Below, piece by piece: positions 1 to 9,986 of a stretch of 64,000 nucleotides of DNA. Position 1 is the first letter of the stretch, and each line of letters starts with the position of its first letter. This stretch comes from Undaria pinnatifida. Lineage: Eukaryota; Sar; Phaeophyceae; Laminariales; Alariaceae. The DNA lies in assembly GCA_012845835.1 (NCBI GenBank), contig JABAKD010000028.1, positions 11,375,241 through 11,439,240 of the forward strand. The letters are read 5' to 3'. A model generated the notes under the pieces. The model ran no database searches and had not been told where the DNA came from. It worked only from the letters and a program-made list of their open reading frames with translations. Position numbers and translations under genes: made by a program.

Positions 1-1584
1 GCCCAGCAGTACGTGACAGCTAGAATCTGATCGACTTCCCACCCGCCCGCCCTGTCGCTCAAGAGAGGGGGGGAATCAGGTTGCAACAAGTCGTGACGAT
101 TGTTGGCTGTGAGAGTTATTTTGCCCCGCAAGGGAAGGAGCGGGGCATAGGATTTCGGGTTAGCCTGATATATACCGCATGTATTTAGTTTTCGTTCGGG
201 GGGGGTTTCGTAGTTACTTGGGTAAAAACTACGGCGCGCCCCACGGCGGGTTTCGTAAGGCGTTTGCCCGGCGTGCCTCTCTGCACCTGCAGGTTTTGGT
301 GGGCACGGCGGCGAAAACGCGCCGGCATTCGAAAACTACTAATCCAGAAATCTTGAGCTGTAACAAAGCTACATTTTTCTAATAATCACCTGGTACTAAA
401 TTTTCTAAACCACAGGATACCACCAAAATGTAGAAAAAACCAAATCATGGAACCACCATCCACTTGTCCATGACACTCTTCTGTCAACAAGGTATCGCGG
501 TACTCGTATCGGGGGAAGATCGGAGATAGCGCCACACAGCACCACGATCGATTGTCGATCATAGCGATTGGCCACCAGTCAGTGTTCTCTCAGAAGGCAG
601 AGTAGCTGCTGCTACAAATCTATCATCACAGCAGTAGTAGTGCGTGGCGAAAAACACCTGCTGCTGCTGTGTTGAAAAGACAATTAATTGAAGTCATCCG
701 GTATGTACACGGCACTGTTCCGTTCAAGTTTACAACAGCAACAACCGGTAAGCGGTGGGCCACTTCGTTCCCATTGAATTGCGTTGTCGAGTCACCTTGC
801 AGTGGTAGTAGTGCCCACGTCCCACGTGCTCCCGTCGACGTCCCGGAGCACGCTAGCACCCAACCTCAACACACCTCAATGTCCACATTCCACATTCCAC
901 GGAACAGGGAATCTGCAGAAAATTTCTAAAAAATTCCGGCTCGCGGGACGGTCAAAAAGAGCCAATCAGAAACATCAGAATTATCCACACGTAAAGCAAG
1001 TAAGAAGGTAGCAAAACCTGTGACGGTGCACTCTCTGTACACAGCAGCCAGCAGCGGCGAAACACACGGTAGGGGAGGGAGGGAGAAGCAGAAGGAGACC
1101 AGAGGGGGCAAGGGACAAGGGCAGCCCGTTTTATTTGCCTCTTTGTATTTAGTGGAGCCATCCCCGAGGAGAGTGGAGAGGTGAGTCCAGTATTCACGTA
1201 GAATGTTCTTTGTTTAGAGAGACGGTTTGGAAGGACCAGCGGGCGTTTTCATGAAACAAGCGTGGCATGCCGTGACGTCGCACCGGAAAACGCGGAAGAC
1301 AACACGTACCACCACGATAGTAGTAACGCACCCTCTTCGACGGACATTTGAGGGGTGACTTTGTGCGCAACAGAAAGAGTACAAACACCGAGCGATGCGT
1401 GCATGGAATGGTCTCGGTCTTCCCAAAGCCACCGTTTTGGTTGGTTCGGTGTTCCCCTCTTGCTTTTGGAGCTCGGAAAAAAAGCGTCGGATTATTGTCT
1501 TGCGTGTGACGTGGTAGTACCAGGTACTATCAATATTCAAGCAACTGATTAAGTTTTTTCAGCTCAAGAAAAAAAACACCGATT
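1..1584. other. No recognisable gene
   Basis: All six reading frames hold only short, low-quality open frames without recognisable domains. I see no RNA gene, no clear terminal repeats and no long tandem array. A few CAG/CTG-like runs lie near 605-670. The stretch is probably intergenic or very old repeat DNA. Confidence 0.5.
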
Positions 1585-2101
1585 TACATCGGAACGGCGT
1601 TTACGCTATGTTGTCGGAGGGAAAAAATAATAATAACACCACCACCAGACACCAGACCCCCAGTATCATCGATCGCAAGTTGCAGCATGTTGACATGTTG
1701 ACCTGCCGCTAAAGCACCACAACACCATTATTTGCTGAAGATAGCCCTACTTTCGTTCCACCGCAAGCCTGCGCAATCTACGAAACCCCGTCGCATCTTC
1801 AGCGAAAACCAGTACGTTTACCAAAACAGTAACAAACACGCGCAACGTTACTGCGACCGATTAACTCCCCCTCCACTGACTCCCTCAAAAGCACGGGCGG
1901 GTGGGTGGGAACTTAAACTAGTCTGTATCACACCTTGGACCTGTAGCTCTGACTCTGCTCCCCTACGCGCTCCGCGTGCAGGTCGTCGCCTACACAGCTG
2001 GGCCAGGTGTACCCAACGCTATCGCTCATACGACTATGAATTACCGCATTGATCTGATTGGCCAAACTTTTTACGTACGTACAATACCCATATTTTCTCA
2101 T
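1585..2101. repeat. Left repeats of the DIRS-like fossil (outer then inner)
   Basis: Two blocks lie here: an outer block at 1585-1760 beginning near TTACATCGGAACGG, and an inner block at 1911-2101 beginning ACTTAAACTAGTCTGTAT. They are separated by about 150 bp. Both recur in the same orientation at the right end of the element, where they are nearly adjacent. Confidence 0.8.
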
Positions 2102-2403
2102 AATATTCTGCTTTGCACTTTGCTTTCGAAGTTGTATTATATTAATGCGCAACCCCCCGCCCGAAGAGGGGGGTTGGAGATGGGAATACCCCGGGGCTGC
2201 CCCGCCGACAACCCCCCGCTAACATCCGTATACACGAGTCAACTCCCAACCCAACTGGCGACATCGAACTCTCGACGCCAGCCTCCAGCACAAACTGGTA
2301 GTTGACCCGTATTACGAATGTAGTCCCACCCCCCCCGCCCCCCCTACTCGCGAGTCGTAGAGTGCACACGGGATAACACACTTCTTTGTAATTCCGCGTT
2401 TGC

Positions 2404-3003
2404 CTAACTAGTCAACGCCCATCGGCCCTCACGCTGCAACACCGCTGGTGTTGCACCCCCTGCCGACAAGTGCGTTGCGCCTCCAATCCTCAGGGAGTGC
2501 AAGGCGTACTCCTCCGCACGCACACCCGCCAACGCAACCGCTTTCCGCAAAGCTGCCGTTGCTTGATGTTGTGTCCACATGGACCATCTGCCATTACCAA
2601 CGCCAAACGCAACCAAGGGGGCCGAAGAGGGAAGAAGCGAGTAACAAGACATCAATTCGATCATTAGATCGACGGCGCCGCCACCTTCCCCCACGCGTAT
2701 CGACGGACCCTTTCGCACACGCGTGACAACCGCCCCTTTCCGCAGTTGGTCACCCTTCGACCCGCGAAACCGAACCTCAACACGATCCGCGGTTGACCAC
2801 TGCGCAACAGTAAGCTGAATATTTCCGCGAAAGAAGGCAACATCAGCACGCCGCAAACAATAAGTCTCGTGAACTCGTAACCGGGTTTCCGCGAACATTT
2901 CTGACGCGCGAGTCCAGAGACAGAACGAAGCGCACAGGGCCGGCCACAAAACACGACCCCCGGCACGCCACGTGGGGATCAGCTTCTCGCCCGCGAGCAG
3001 CAT
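2404..3003 (-). pseudogene. Tyrosine recombinase of the DIRS-like fossil
   Basis: The frame contains the phage-integrase-type block HSLRIGGATHLSAGG followed by a GRW block, as in the recombinases of DIRS-type retroelements. These enzymes insert a circular DNA intermediate without making target-site duplications. The position downstream of RNase H matches the family. Part of a fossil copy. Confidence 0.75.
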
Positions 3004-3102
3004 ATCCCACGAACAGCACTCATATTAACGAGGACGGAAGCGCGATCCCAGCGTGAGATACCGTCCGCGGCAACGTTAAAAATACCCCGTACGTGTTTCG
3101 CG

Positions 3103-5286
3103 TCAAAGTGCCAACCAAAGGACAAGTCGAGCACACCAAGGAGGCGCATCAACGCGCCCAATCTCGGCTCCTTCCCGCCTCGACAACGCCGCACCCACTC
3201 TACGGCTTCTTGCGTTGTCGCCACGCCACCACACGCCGTCCCCCAACGCGGCCGGGCGCTCGGCGCACGGAGATACGAGGACCCACGCGGAGACGACCAT
3301 ACCTAGCAGTTCGAGGACGTTAATCGATATATCGTTCTCGCCTGCAACTGACTTGCTCGACCCGCAAAAGCGAGATCGTTCCCCGGCGTCAAGATCGTAT
3401 CTCCTGTACACCCCAGTTTCAAGGCAGAAACCCCCGACAGCGGTTTTGGATGCATCCGAAAACAGAGTACGTTGGAAGGGGCGCTCAAGCAAATGATACA
3501 TCGGAGCCGACAAGGTTCCTCCGCGCGCGTCCAATCCTTCCTCAACAAACCACCGCCAAAACTGGAGGTCCCCTTGAAACTCGGGCCCCAAGACGAGGCG
3601 CCGCCCAGGGTTGGCCGTACGAAAACCAAAATCAGCTCCGGCAGATATGCGCGGCATACCCACCGAAGCCAACAAACGGTTCACGAAAAACCGCCCCGGA
3701 CGCACAGCAAAGGAGACATGTATGAGGAAGCCAACGAGCTGCGACACCTGCCTCGCTGAAGCAGCTGTACGAGACGAGGGCCACTCCGCAAGGAGATTTT
3801 GCAGCTTGAGGCGCTTATGGGACGGCAACGTAACCGTAAGCGCCTCCGTGTCAATGATCCAACCCAACACCTCCAGTTGCGTGTCCCAGTCAGTGATTTT
3901 TCTGGCGGACAGGAGGGGCGGATCAGAGACACCACGTTCGCCCAACAAGCGAAAATGGTCCGATGCCAGCGACTGGACAGCGCGCAAACAACGGCGACCG
4001 TCCGGCCACCATTGCAACTCGACGAGAATGCCATCGTCTACGTAATACCTCACAAAGAAGTAGTTGCCGGCGTTGCCACCAGAGCCAGAAACAGGCCCAC
4101 AATCACCCGGGATAGATACAACTGGAACCCCCCGCGGCGGGGAAATTCTGACGTGCGCGACGGCAGCAGCCCCGTGTTGGGAAACATCTGCGCCTTGAAA
4201 CGTAGAGTGGGTGTGAGCATGCTCGAGCGCGGGTGCCATCAACCCCCAAAACCCCGGGCTATTACGCCACCCAAATTGCAAGCGTAAATCCACGACGACG
4301 CGATCACCGAACACGTAACCGAAAACCGGCGCACCTGCCGGGTCAACCAAAACCTGTCGAAACGCATCTTTGACGTCCACACGGCACAAGAGGATTCGAG
4401 CACTACTACCGTAGGTCTGCCTCAAAAACATTACCCGTAGTAAAACCTCACGAAGCACGTGGCCGAGCTCGGACGGTGGCGCGGAATCAAAATCCGTGTC
4501 ACCGTCAACACTGGTCCGACCCCCCGCGCGCGCAAACGTGAGATCGTGACTAATCCGAAATTTGGGTTCGAGAACGACGCTAAGCGGTGAAATACGAAGC
4601 CCCAAACTTTCGCCAGCGAAACGCAGATCAAATACCAATGCGCGGCCGTACACGACGTCCTCGCACATCTTTTTGTGGATCGCGACGTCGTGTTGTGCGA
4701 TTCCCGGGTGATTACCGTAAGCGATTTCAGCGGTCAGATTCCCCCCTCCTGATACCCCCACTGGTGCGCCCGGCGCCAACACGCGATGTAGTAAGGAGAT
4801 AGAGGGAAATTTCTTGACGGATCCAAACCATTGCCGTACGGTAGCCACGTCAATTTGCGGCGGAAACAGTGAAGGGCCGATGGTGGATGTAAGTAGGGCA
4901 ACGCCGCCCTGACACTGTCTCAAGAGGGAGGAGCTTACCGATGCGAGATGACCGAGGCTCGCGGAGCCTTGCTCGGCCATCGACTGCACCACAACCGCCC
5001 GAGCATCCAACCAAGCGTCGACCGTAACGAGTCGCAAGGCATCCGAACGTACGCCATCAACCGCCCCTTGTACACGCAGCAAGTCAGCCGGCAAATCACG
5101 CACACGCACACAAGAAACCGTACATTTCTCTCCGAAGGGGACCGAGCCCGGAGCCACCGCCACGCGAGCACGCCCCACACCCCCATCGCCAGCCAGAGCT
5201 ACCAACGCACGCCCACGCCGCCCCCCCCCTACGCCTTGGGTGGCCGGCCTGTCCCCCGCTCCCCCGCTGGCCCCCGGCACCGTCAC
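3103..5286 (-). pseudogene. Reverse transcriptase/RNase H of the DIRS-like fossil
   Basis: A long frame carries reverse-transcriptase blocks: a catalytic-Asp block near CRVDVKDAFRQVLVD, then RYYVDDG containing the YVDD active-site box. A connection region and an RNase H start (TLFSDASKTAVGG) follow. Further RNase H-like sequence (HVRGIFNVAADGISR) lies at 2979-3224. The order RT, RNase H, then recombinase is that of DIRS-type elements. It is the best-preserved part of this fossil. Confidence 0.8.
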
Positions 5287-5320
5287 CGCTCTACCAACGG
5301 CAAGCTCAGCAGCCGCCCCC

Positions 5321-6834
5321 CTAGGTGTTGGCCCAATCGACAGGAAGGGCCCGTGTCCTCATCCAGAACCCGCGCCGCCACCACCACCCCCGGACCCACC
5401 GCGGGGCTCTGAGCGCAGCGCCAACGCCCGCACCAACAGCCGGCGCCGCCGAACTGCCTCTGTCGCGAAGGGCATCAGGTGAAGTGGCGTCGGCCGGGGG
5501 AGCCGAATGCAAGAATTTGCAGTTGGAGAACCGGTATCGGCCCAGAGAAGCAAACTGCCGGCACTGGCCATCGATTTTTTTCCGTGGTGTACCGGGGCTG
5601 GCCGGGTTGCTTTTTCTCTTGGACGGCCCGTCCTGGCTGTCGCGGGGGACGTGCAATCCTTCGACGATCTTGAGCACGTCGCCGCCGCTAGAGCAAAAGG
5701 CGCTCGTGCGCTTGAACGAAGGCACGGGCGGCATCGAGAACATGAAGTCGGACGGAGGGGGCACCATCGGCGGACGGACTTGCTGTGCAAATCGCATGAA
5801 GTCGTTGACCCACAAGCGAAGATCGTCGTTTACCATCTCGCTCATGACAGCCCGCGCCGCGGAGCCAGAGAGCAAGATAATATTGCTCAGGGTGTGCCGG
5901 CGTCGGCCGACGCTGACGTGAAGGCGGCATCGATCGTTGCCACCCCCTCCCGGCAATGACGGTCGCCGTCGCTGTCGAGGGAAAACCCAACAGACAGGAC
6001 CGCCACAAGAGCCTGGCGCGAGAAATCAAGGCGGTCAGCGACCATCAGCATTTGCTCGACCATCCCTTCCGCCCGTGGCCCGTACGCACGAACGTCAAAG
6101 TCACTGATCGCGCGGAGCTGGGTAGCCCCTGACGTCGTGACGTTGACGGCCTCGCCTACGAAGGACTGGATATCCGCCGCCGAGTCGCCAATGTTGGGAG
6201 GTATGCGCCCGCGGAGCACCCGATGTTTTCAGGACGCCATCTTTTTCCAGAGCGCCGTGTCGTCGGTTAATTGCGACTTTTGGACTTGGCGCTCCCTCAC
6301 GTCCCCACTGTACCGCGGGGCCGGCTGCCGATCGGCAAAGTTGTCCATGAACTGCTGAAGCATGGCCTCGACGTTCTCGATTTTTGACGCGCCACCAGCC
6401 ACCGCATCCTGCAGGGTTTTGAAGGAGGCGAGCAGTCGATCCATCGTCGACTTGAGGCGGAACACGTTTCCGTCTATCCGAGCAAACTCGCCAGACACCT
6501 GCCCTTGCCAGTGCAGCACTTCAGCCGATGTGACCGCCGCAGCCTCGGACACAGCGGGACTGGGGCTGAGCAAAGATGGTGCCGCGGTGGCAGACGCAGC
6601 AATAGCAGCAGCCGAAGCGGCTGCGGCACGGCGACCCTCGGAGTCAGCTTGCACAGCAGCCAGAGCTTCGGCACGGCGAGCGTCGACCCCAGCTTGCACA
6701 GCAGCGACAGCAGCATAAGCCTCTGCCTCGACTCGCGTAGCATCCGAGGCAGCCTGATTAGGACCGCGTACAGCAGCAGCCACGAGAGCTTCAGCCTCCG
6801 GTGATTTGCACTCTTCCATCGTCGGGGAGGGCAC
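5321..6834 (-). pseudogene. Gag-like region of the DIRS-like fossil
   Basis: The 5' part of the fossil encodes an Ala-rich, probably helical N-terminus, then a region with hydrophobic heptad-like spacing. Near 5480-5540 there is a short Cys/His cluster with the pattern CRQF...NCKFLH, which recalls a nucleic-acid-binding zinc motif. Its position upstream of the reverse transcriptase supports a gag-like role. I do not recognise a specific capsid family. It is broken like the rest of the element. Confidence 0.5.
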
Positions 6835-6836
6835 GA

Positions 6837-7222
6837 ACTTAAACTAGTCTGTATTACAGCTTGGACCTGTAGCTCTGACTCTGCTCCCCTACGCGCTCCA
6901 CGTGCAGGTCGTCGCCTACACAGCTGGTCCAGGTGTACCCAATGCTATTGCTCATACGACTATGAATTACCGTATTGATCTGATTGGTCAAACTTCTTAC
7001 GTACGTACAATGCCCATATTTTCTCATACTTCGATAATAATCTGCTTACATCGGAACGGCACCTACGCTGTGTTGTCGGAGGGAAAACATAATAATAACA
7101 CCACCACCAGACACCAGACCCCCAGTATCATCGATCGCAAGTTGCAGCATGTTGACATGTTGACCTGCCATGCTAAAGCACCACAACACCATTATTTGCT
7201 GAAGATAGCCCTACTTTCTTTC
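6837..7222. repeat. Right repeats of the DIRS-like fossil (inner then outer)
   Basis: The inner block (6837-7027) and outer block (7046-7222) are direct copies of the blocks at 1911-2101 and 1585-1760. On the minus strand these form the 5' side of the element. Tyrosine-recombinase retroelements are known to carry split direct or inverted repeats, which fits this arrangement. Confidence 0.8.
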
Positions 7223-7273
7223 CGACGAGGGGGGGCGGTTTTTCACGAGCGTGTCCAGGGAAAGATGTAACAG

Positions 7274-7774
7274 AAAGCGTTTTGGGAGAGCCCAAAAACG
7301 GCATGGAGGTACATGAGGCTAGCTGAAGTGCATTCACCAGGGACAACGGGACACACTAAGGTCCCAGGAATTACGGATGAGCAATATAGGCATATCCTCG
7401 AGGAGGGAGATGGAAAGTTGTTGAAAACAATCACCTATCCAAAGCGTTTTGGGAGAGCCCAAAAACGGCATGGAGGTACATGAGGCTAGCTGAAGTGCAT
7501 TCACCAGGGACAACGGGACACACTAAGGTCCCAGGAATTACGGATGAGCAATATAGGCATATCCTCGAGGAGGGAGATGGAAAGTTGTTGAAAACAATCA
7601 CCTATCCAAAGCGTTTTGGGAGAGCCCAAAAACGGCATGGAGGTACATGAGGCTAGCTGAAGTGCATTCACCAGGGACAACGGGACACACTAAGGTCCCA
7701 GGAATTACGGATGAGCAATATAGGCATATCCTCTAGGAGGGAGATGGAAAGTTGTTGAAAACAATCACCTATCC
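7274..7774. repeat. Three tandem copies of a 167-bp unit
   Basis: Copies lie at 7274-7440, 7441-7607 and 7608-7774. The first two appear identical and the third differs at one visible position (CTCTAGG instead of CTCGAGG). This means very recent duplication, or possibly an assembly artefact. Confidence 0.95.
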
Positions 7775-7832
7775 CCGTCTGGAGGAACGTTTCATCCAGG
7801 AGCAGTCTGTGGGTTTTCAAGGTTCACTCGTG
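7274..7832 (+). pseudogene. Exon-like segment with a triplicated 167-bp unit
   Basis: One unit reads as a good protein segment of about 55 residues, starting KAFWESPKTAWRYMRLAEVH and continuing through GITDEQYRHILEEGDGK to KTITYP. After the third copy the frame continues as RLEERFIQEQSVGFQGSL. The block is preceded by a plausible acceptor (GATGTAACAG) and followed by a plausible donor (GTAAGC at 7833), so it looks like an exon. Because 167 is not a multiple of three, the tandem copies shift frame against each other, and the third copy also has a TAG in the reading frame. I do not recognise the family. It may be a remnant of a host or transposon gene. Confidence 0.45.
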
Positions 7833-7989
7833 GTAAGCTCTGCTTCTTCGCACGAAGTAAGAAGATGAAAAGTTGAGACTCCATCCACCCACCCCACGAG
7901 CATACATGATTCAGCAGGTCAGCAGGATTTATATACCCTGACAACATCCGGGGGAGTCACCGACCTATATCCTTCATGAAAAAAAAGAC

Positions 7990-8293
7990 CGGTCGCCCCG
8001 TTGGCGTATCAAGTTATCCTCGAGCCTGGTATAGGTCGGTTTCGTGAGTTCGAGCCCCGCCTAGTGCATACTCGTATCAATTCGTTGGGAGTTTCTCTTG
8101 CGCACAAATTGACTTGCGGAAAGCGCGAGAGCGTGAGTTAGCAACACTCGATGAAAAACCGACGAGCGGTGGAATTGCTGAACCCTATGCGCAAAAACCT
8201 GGGGGAAGAACCGGGGGGAAGAAAGGACGACACCTGTGACGACGGCTTGTCCAGAGCTGGAAAGTAGAAGTGTGAGAAGAAAGAAAAAAACAC
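7990..8293 (+). mobile_element. tRNA-derived SINE, copy 1
   Basis: The 5' part resembles a tRNA gene: an A-box-like stretch (TTGGCGTATCAAG, about 8000) and a B box matching GWTCRANNC (GTTCGAGCC, 8048-8056), the internal RNA polymerase III promoter. An unrelated body of about 200 bp follows, ending in an A-rich tail. The same sequence recurs at 18800-19097. It does not fold as a full tRNA, so it is a SINE rather than a tRNA gene. Flanking target duplications are not convincing. Confidence 0.75.
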
Positions 8294-8649
8294 TTTCATG
8301 AGGATCAAACATATTGTTGTTGTTCTCACATTAACTCGCATAATCAAGTCCGTGGTCACAGGACAGGCTCCAGTCACTATGGAGCTGAGGAATACACCAG
8401 GGAAAAACACAAACAAACCAAAGGTGGTACACGCATATATCACAGCTGACGCAATTAATGCCTCCGCCAGAAACATACAAAAGTGAAATCGGGAGTCAGC
8501 TTACGATGTGCCAGGTCCATACTTGTGCGTACGTCTCACTACTCGCGCCTGAAAAAACCGACTATCCGGCTTGCTACCCAAGAAAGACTACCACGTATAT
8601 CTTGCACGTAGTACCTATCACTACGCATACGCACGACAGACGCAAGTCA

Positions 8650-8815
8650 ACTGGGAAAATGAAACAAAGAAAATAAAAGAAGATGAACGAAAGGAAAGAA
8701 AAGAGAAAAAAGCGAAAAAAACGAAGAAGGAAAGAAAAGAACAGAAAAGACAAGAAAAACTAGAAAAGATAAGACTAGAAGAGGAAGCAAGGAAAGGAAA
8801 AAAGAAAAAATGTCA
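8650..8815. repeat. Purine (A/G) low-complexity tract
   Basis: A run of AAAGAAAAGAAGA-type sequence that gives a Lys/Glu-rich open frame by composition alone. It lies on the 3' side of the minus-strand LINE and may include its tail. The flanks at 8294-8649 and 8816-9024 hold no recognisable gene. Confidence 0.8.
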
Positions 8816-9024
8816 TACTTTTAATAGCAGACCCTAGGAACTGACTTAAGACTGCATTGGGCTCATAGAGGGTATCAAGTGCATCGTCAATGGCACTGAG
8901 GAGAGAACGCAACATGGCGAAGAAGTCAGGGCGGTCTTACGCTATCTTGTGACGGCCATTGAAAGGCCCACAAATTTCATGACGATGATGGCCAGACCCA
9001 GACTTCAGTCTCTTCGGCATGACG

Positions 9025-9342
9025 CCCCCCCTTCCACCCCCCCCTTCCCCCCTTCCCCCCTCGCCCCCTGCCCTCTTCCCCCCTCCCCCCTCCCCCCTCC
9101 CCACTCCCCCCCTCCCCACTCCCCCCTCCCCCTTCCCCCTCCCCCCCTCCCCCCCTCCCCCCTCCCCCCCTCCCCCCTCCCCCCCTCCCCCCTCCCCCCC
9201 TCCCCCCTCCCCCCTCCCCCCCCTCCCCCCTCCCCCCCTCCCCCCCTCCCCCCCTCCCCCCCTCCCCCCTCCCCCCTCCCCCCTCCCCCCTTCCCCCCTC
9301 CCCCCTTCCCCCCCTCCCCCCTTCCCCCCCTCCCCCCTCCCC
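9025..9342. repeat. C/T-rich microsatellite (CCCCCCTCCCCC type)
   Basis: About 320 bp of almost pure pyrimidine on the plus strand, with runs of five to seven C separated by T. The minus strand has many G-runs and could form G-quadruplexes. It starts directly after the last recognisable LINE codons (VGISMQPWGG), so it may be a repeat expansion in the LINE 3' end. The long Pro-rich and Gly-rich open frames across it come from composition. Confidence 0.9.
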
Positions 9343-9986
9343 ACGGCTGCATAGAGATGCCGACGGTGGATGGCGCTGCCGCAGCCTTTGCGCGTCGCTC
9401 TGCAGCTTTGCATCTCTCCGTTTCATGCCAATTCCGCATGAACAACTCGGCTTCCTCCTCTACTGTCGAAACCATCTGCCGGCCTTCTGAGCAGCCGTTC
9501 GCCACCCTTCGAATTTCATCCCAAAGACCGGCATATCCTCCCTCAGATGAGCCATCCAGTCTTTCTCTTACTCCTCTGAGTAGCCCTTGCCCCCAACGAG
9601 CTCCCCAAACATCACCCTCTGTGGCGGAAGCCCCCATACGTGCTACAAATCCCGCAAACAATATCCTCCGTTTGCGTACTATCGCCTCGATGCTCTCGGA
9701 AGCTGTCTTGGCAAGCGCGTCGGCGTACGATAGGGTGTGGTCGTCACGCTTCCGTTTCCGTCATCCGAGGCATCGGAGGAGCATGGAGTGGTGGACCCGT
9801 CGTAGCCTGTCATAGTCAGGCTTGTTCGGGCTCCACGTCATGCAACCGTAAAGCAGTGTCTCGACCACCTCAGCTTTCAGCAACCGCACCTTCAGCCGTG
9901 AGCGCACACCCGGGCGATAATGGATTTCCACCTTGTACCGCTGGAATCACGCCCAGGCTCTCTGAAGACGCCGCATTATTTCAATG
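9343..9986 (-). pseudogene. LINE C-terminal region
   Basis: The minus strand shows a tail typical of this LINE family, including a block around EVVETLLYGCMTWSP and, in the frame ending at 9343, MFAGFVARMGASATEGDVWG and AELFMRNWHETERCKAAERR. These frames are not in one register. The region ends at the C/T tract. Confidence 0.65.

Larger units (their letters stand above)
1585..7222 (-). mobile_element. Fossil tyrosine-recombinase retrotransposon (DIRS/Ngaro-like)
   Basis: This is a retroelement read on the minus strand. In order it shows a gag-like region, a reverse transcriptase with RNase H, and a tyrosine recombinase where an LTR element would have an integrase. That combination is known only from the DIRS, Ngaro and PAT kin. 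The body lies between two pairs of direct repeats: an inner pair of about 190 bp and an outer pair of about 176 bp. The inner pair differ at roughly a dozen positions, which suggests a moderately old insertion. Coding is spread over several frames and the copy looks broken, with about four or five breaks. Assignment between DIRS and Ngaro/PAT is not settled. Confidence 0.8.

Noticed and set aside
7274-7774. CRISPR-like array
   Set aside because: There are three direct 167-bp copies with no spacers, in a eukaryotic context.
7990-8075. Possible tRNA gene
   Set aside because: A and B boxes are present, but the acceptor stem and cloverleaf cannot be formed convincingly, and the repeated 200-bp body shows it is a SINE.
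8571-8837. Lys/Glu-rich 88-residue frame
   Set aside because: It is produced by the purine tract; no start context or neighbours support a gene.
8949-9815. Long Pro-rich and Gly-rich open frames across the C/T tract
   Set aside because: They arise from base composition. The only real coding signal nearby is the minus-strand LINE tail.
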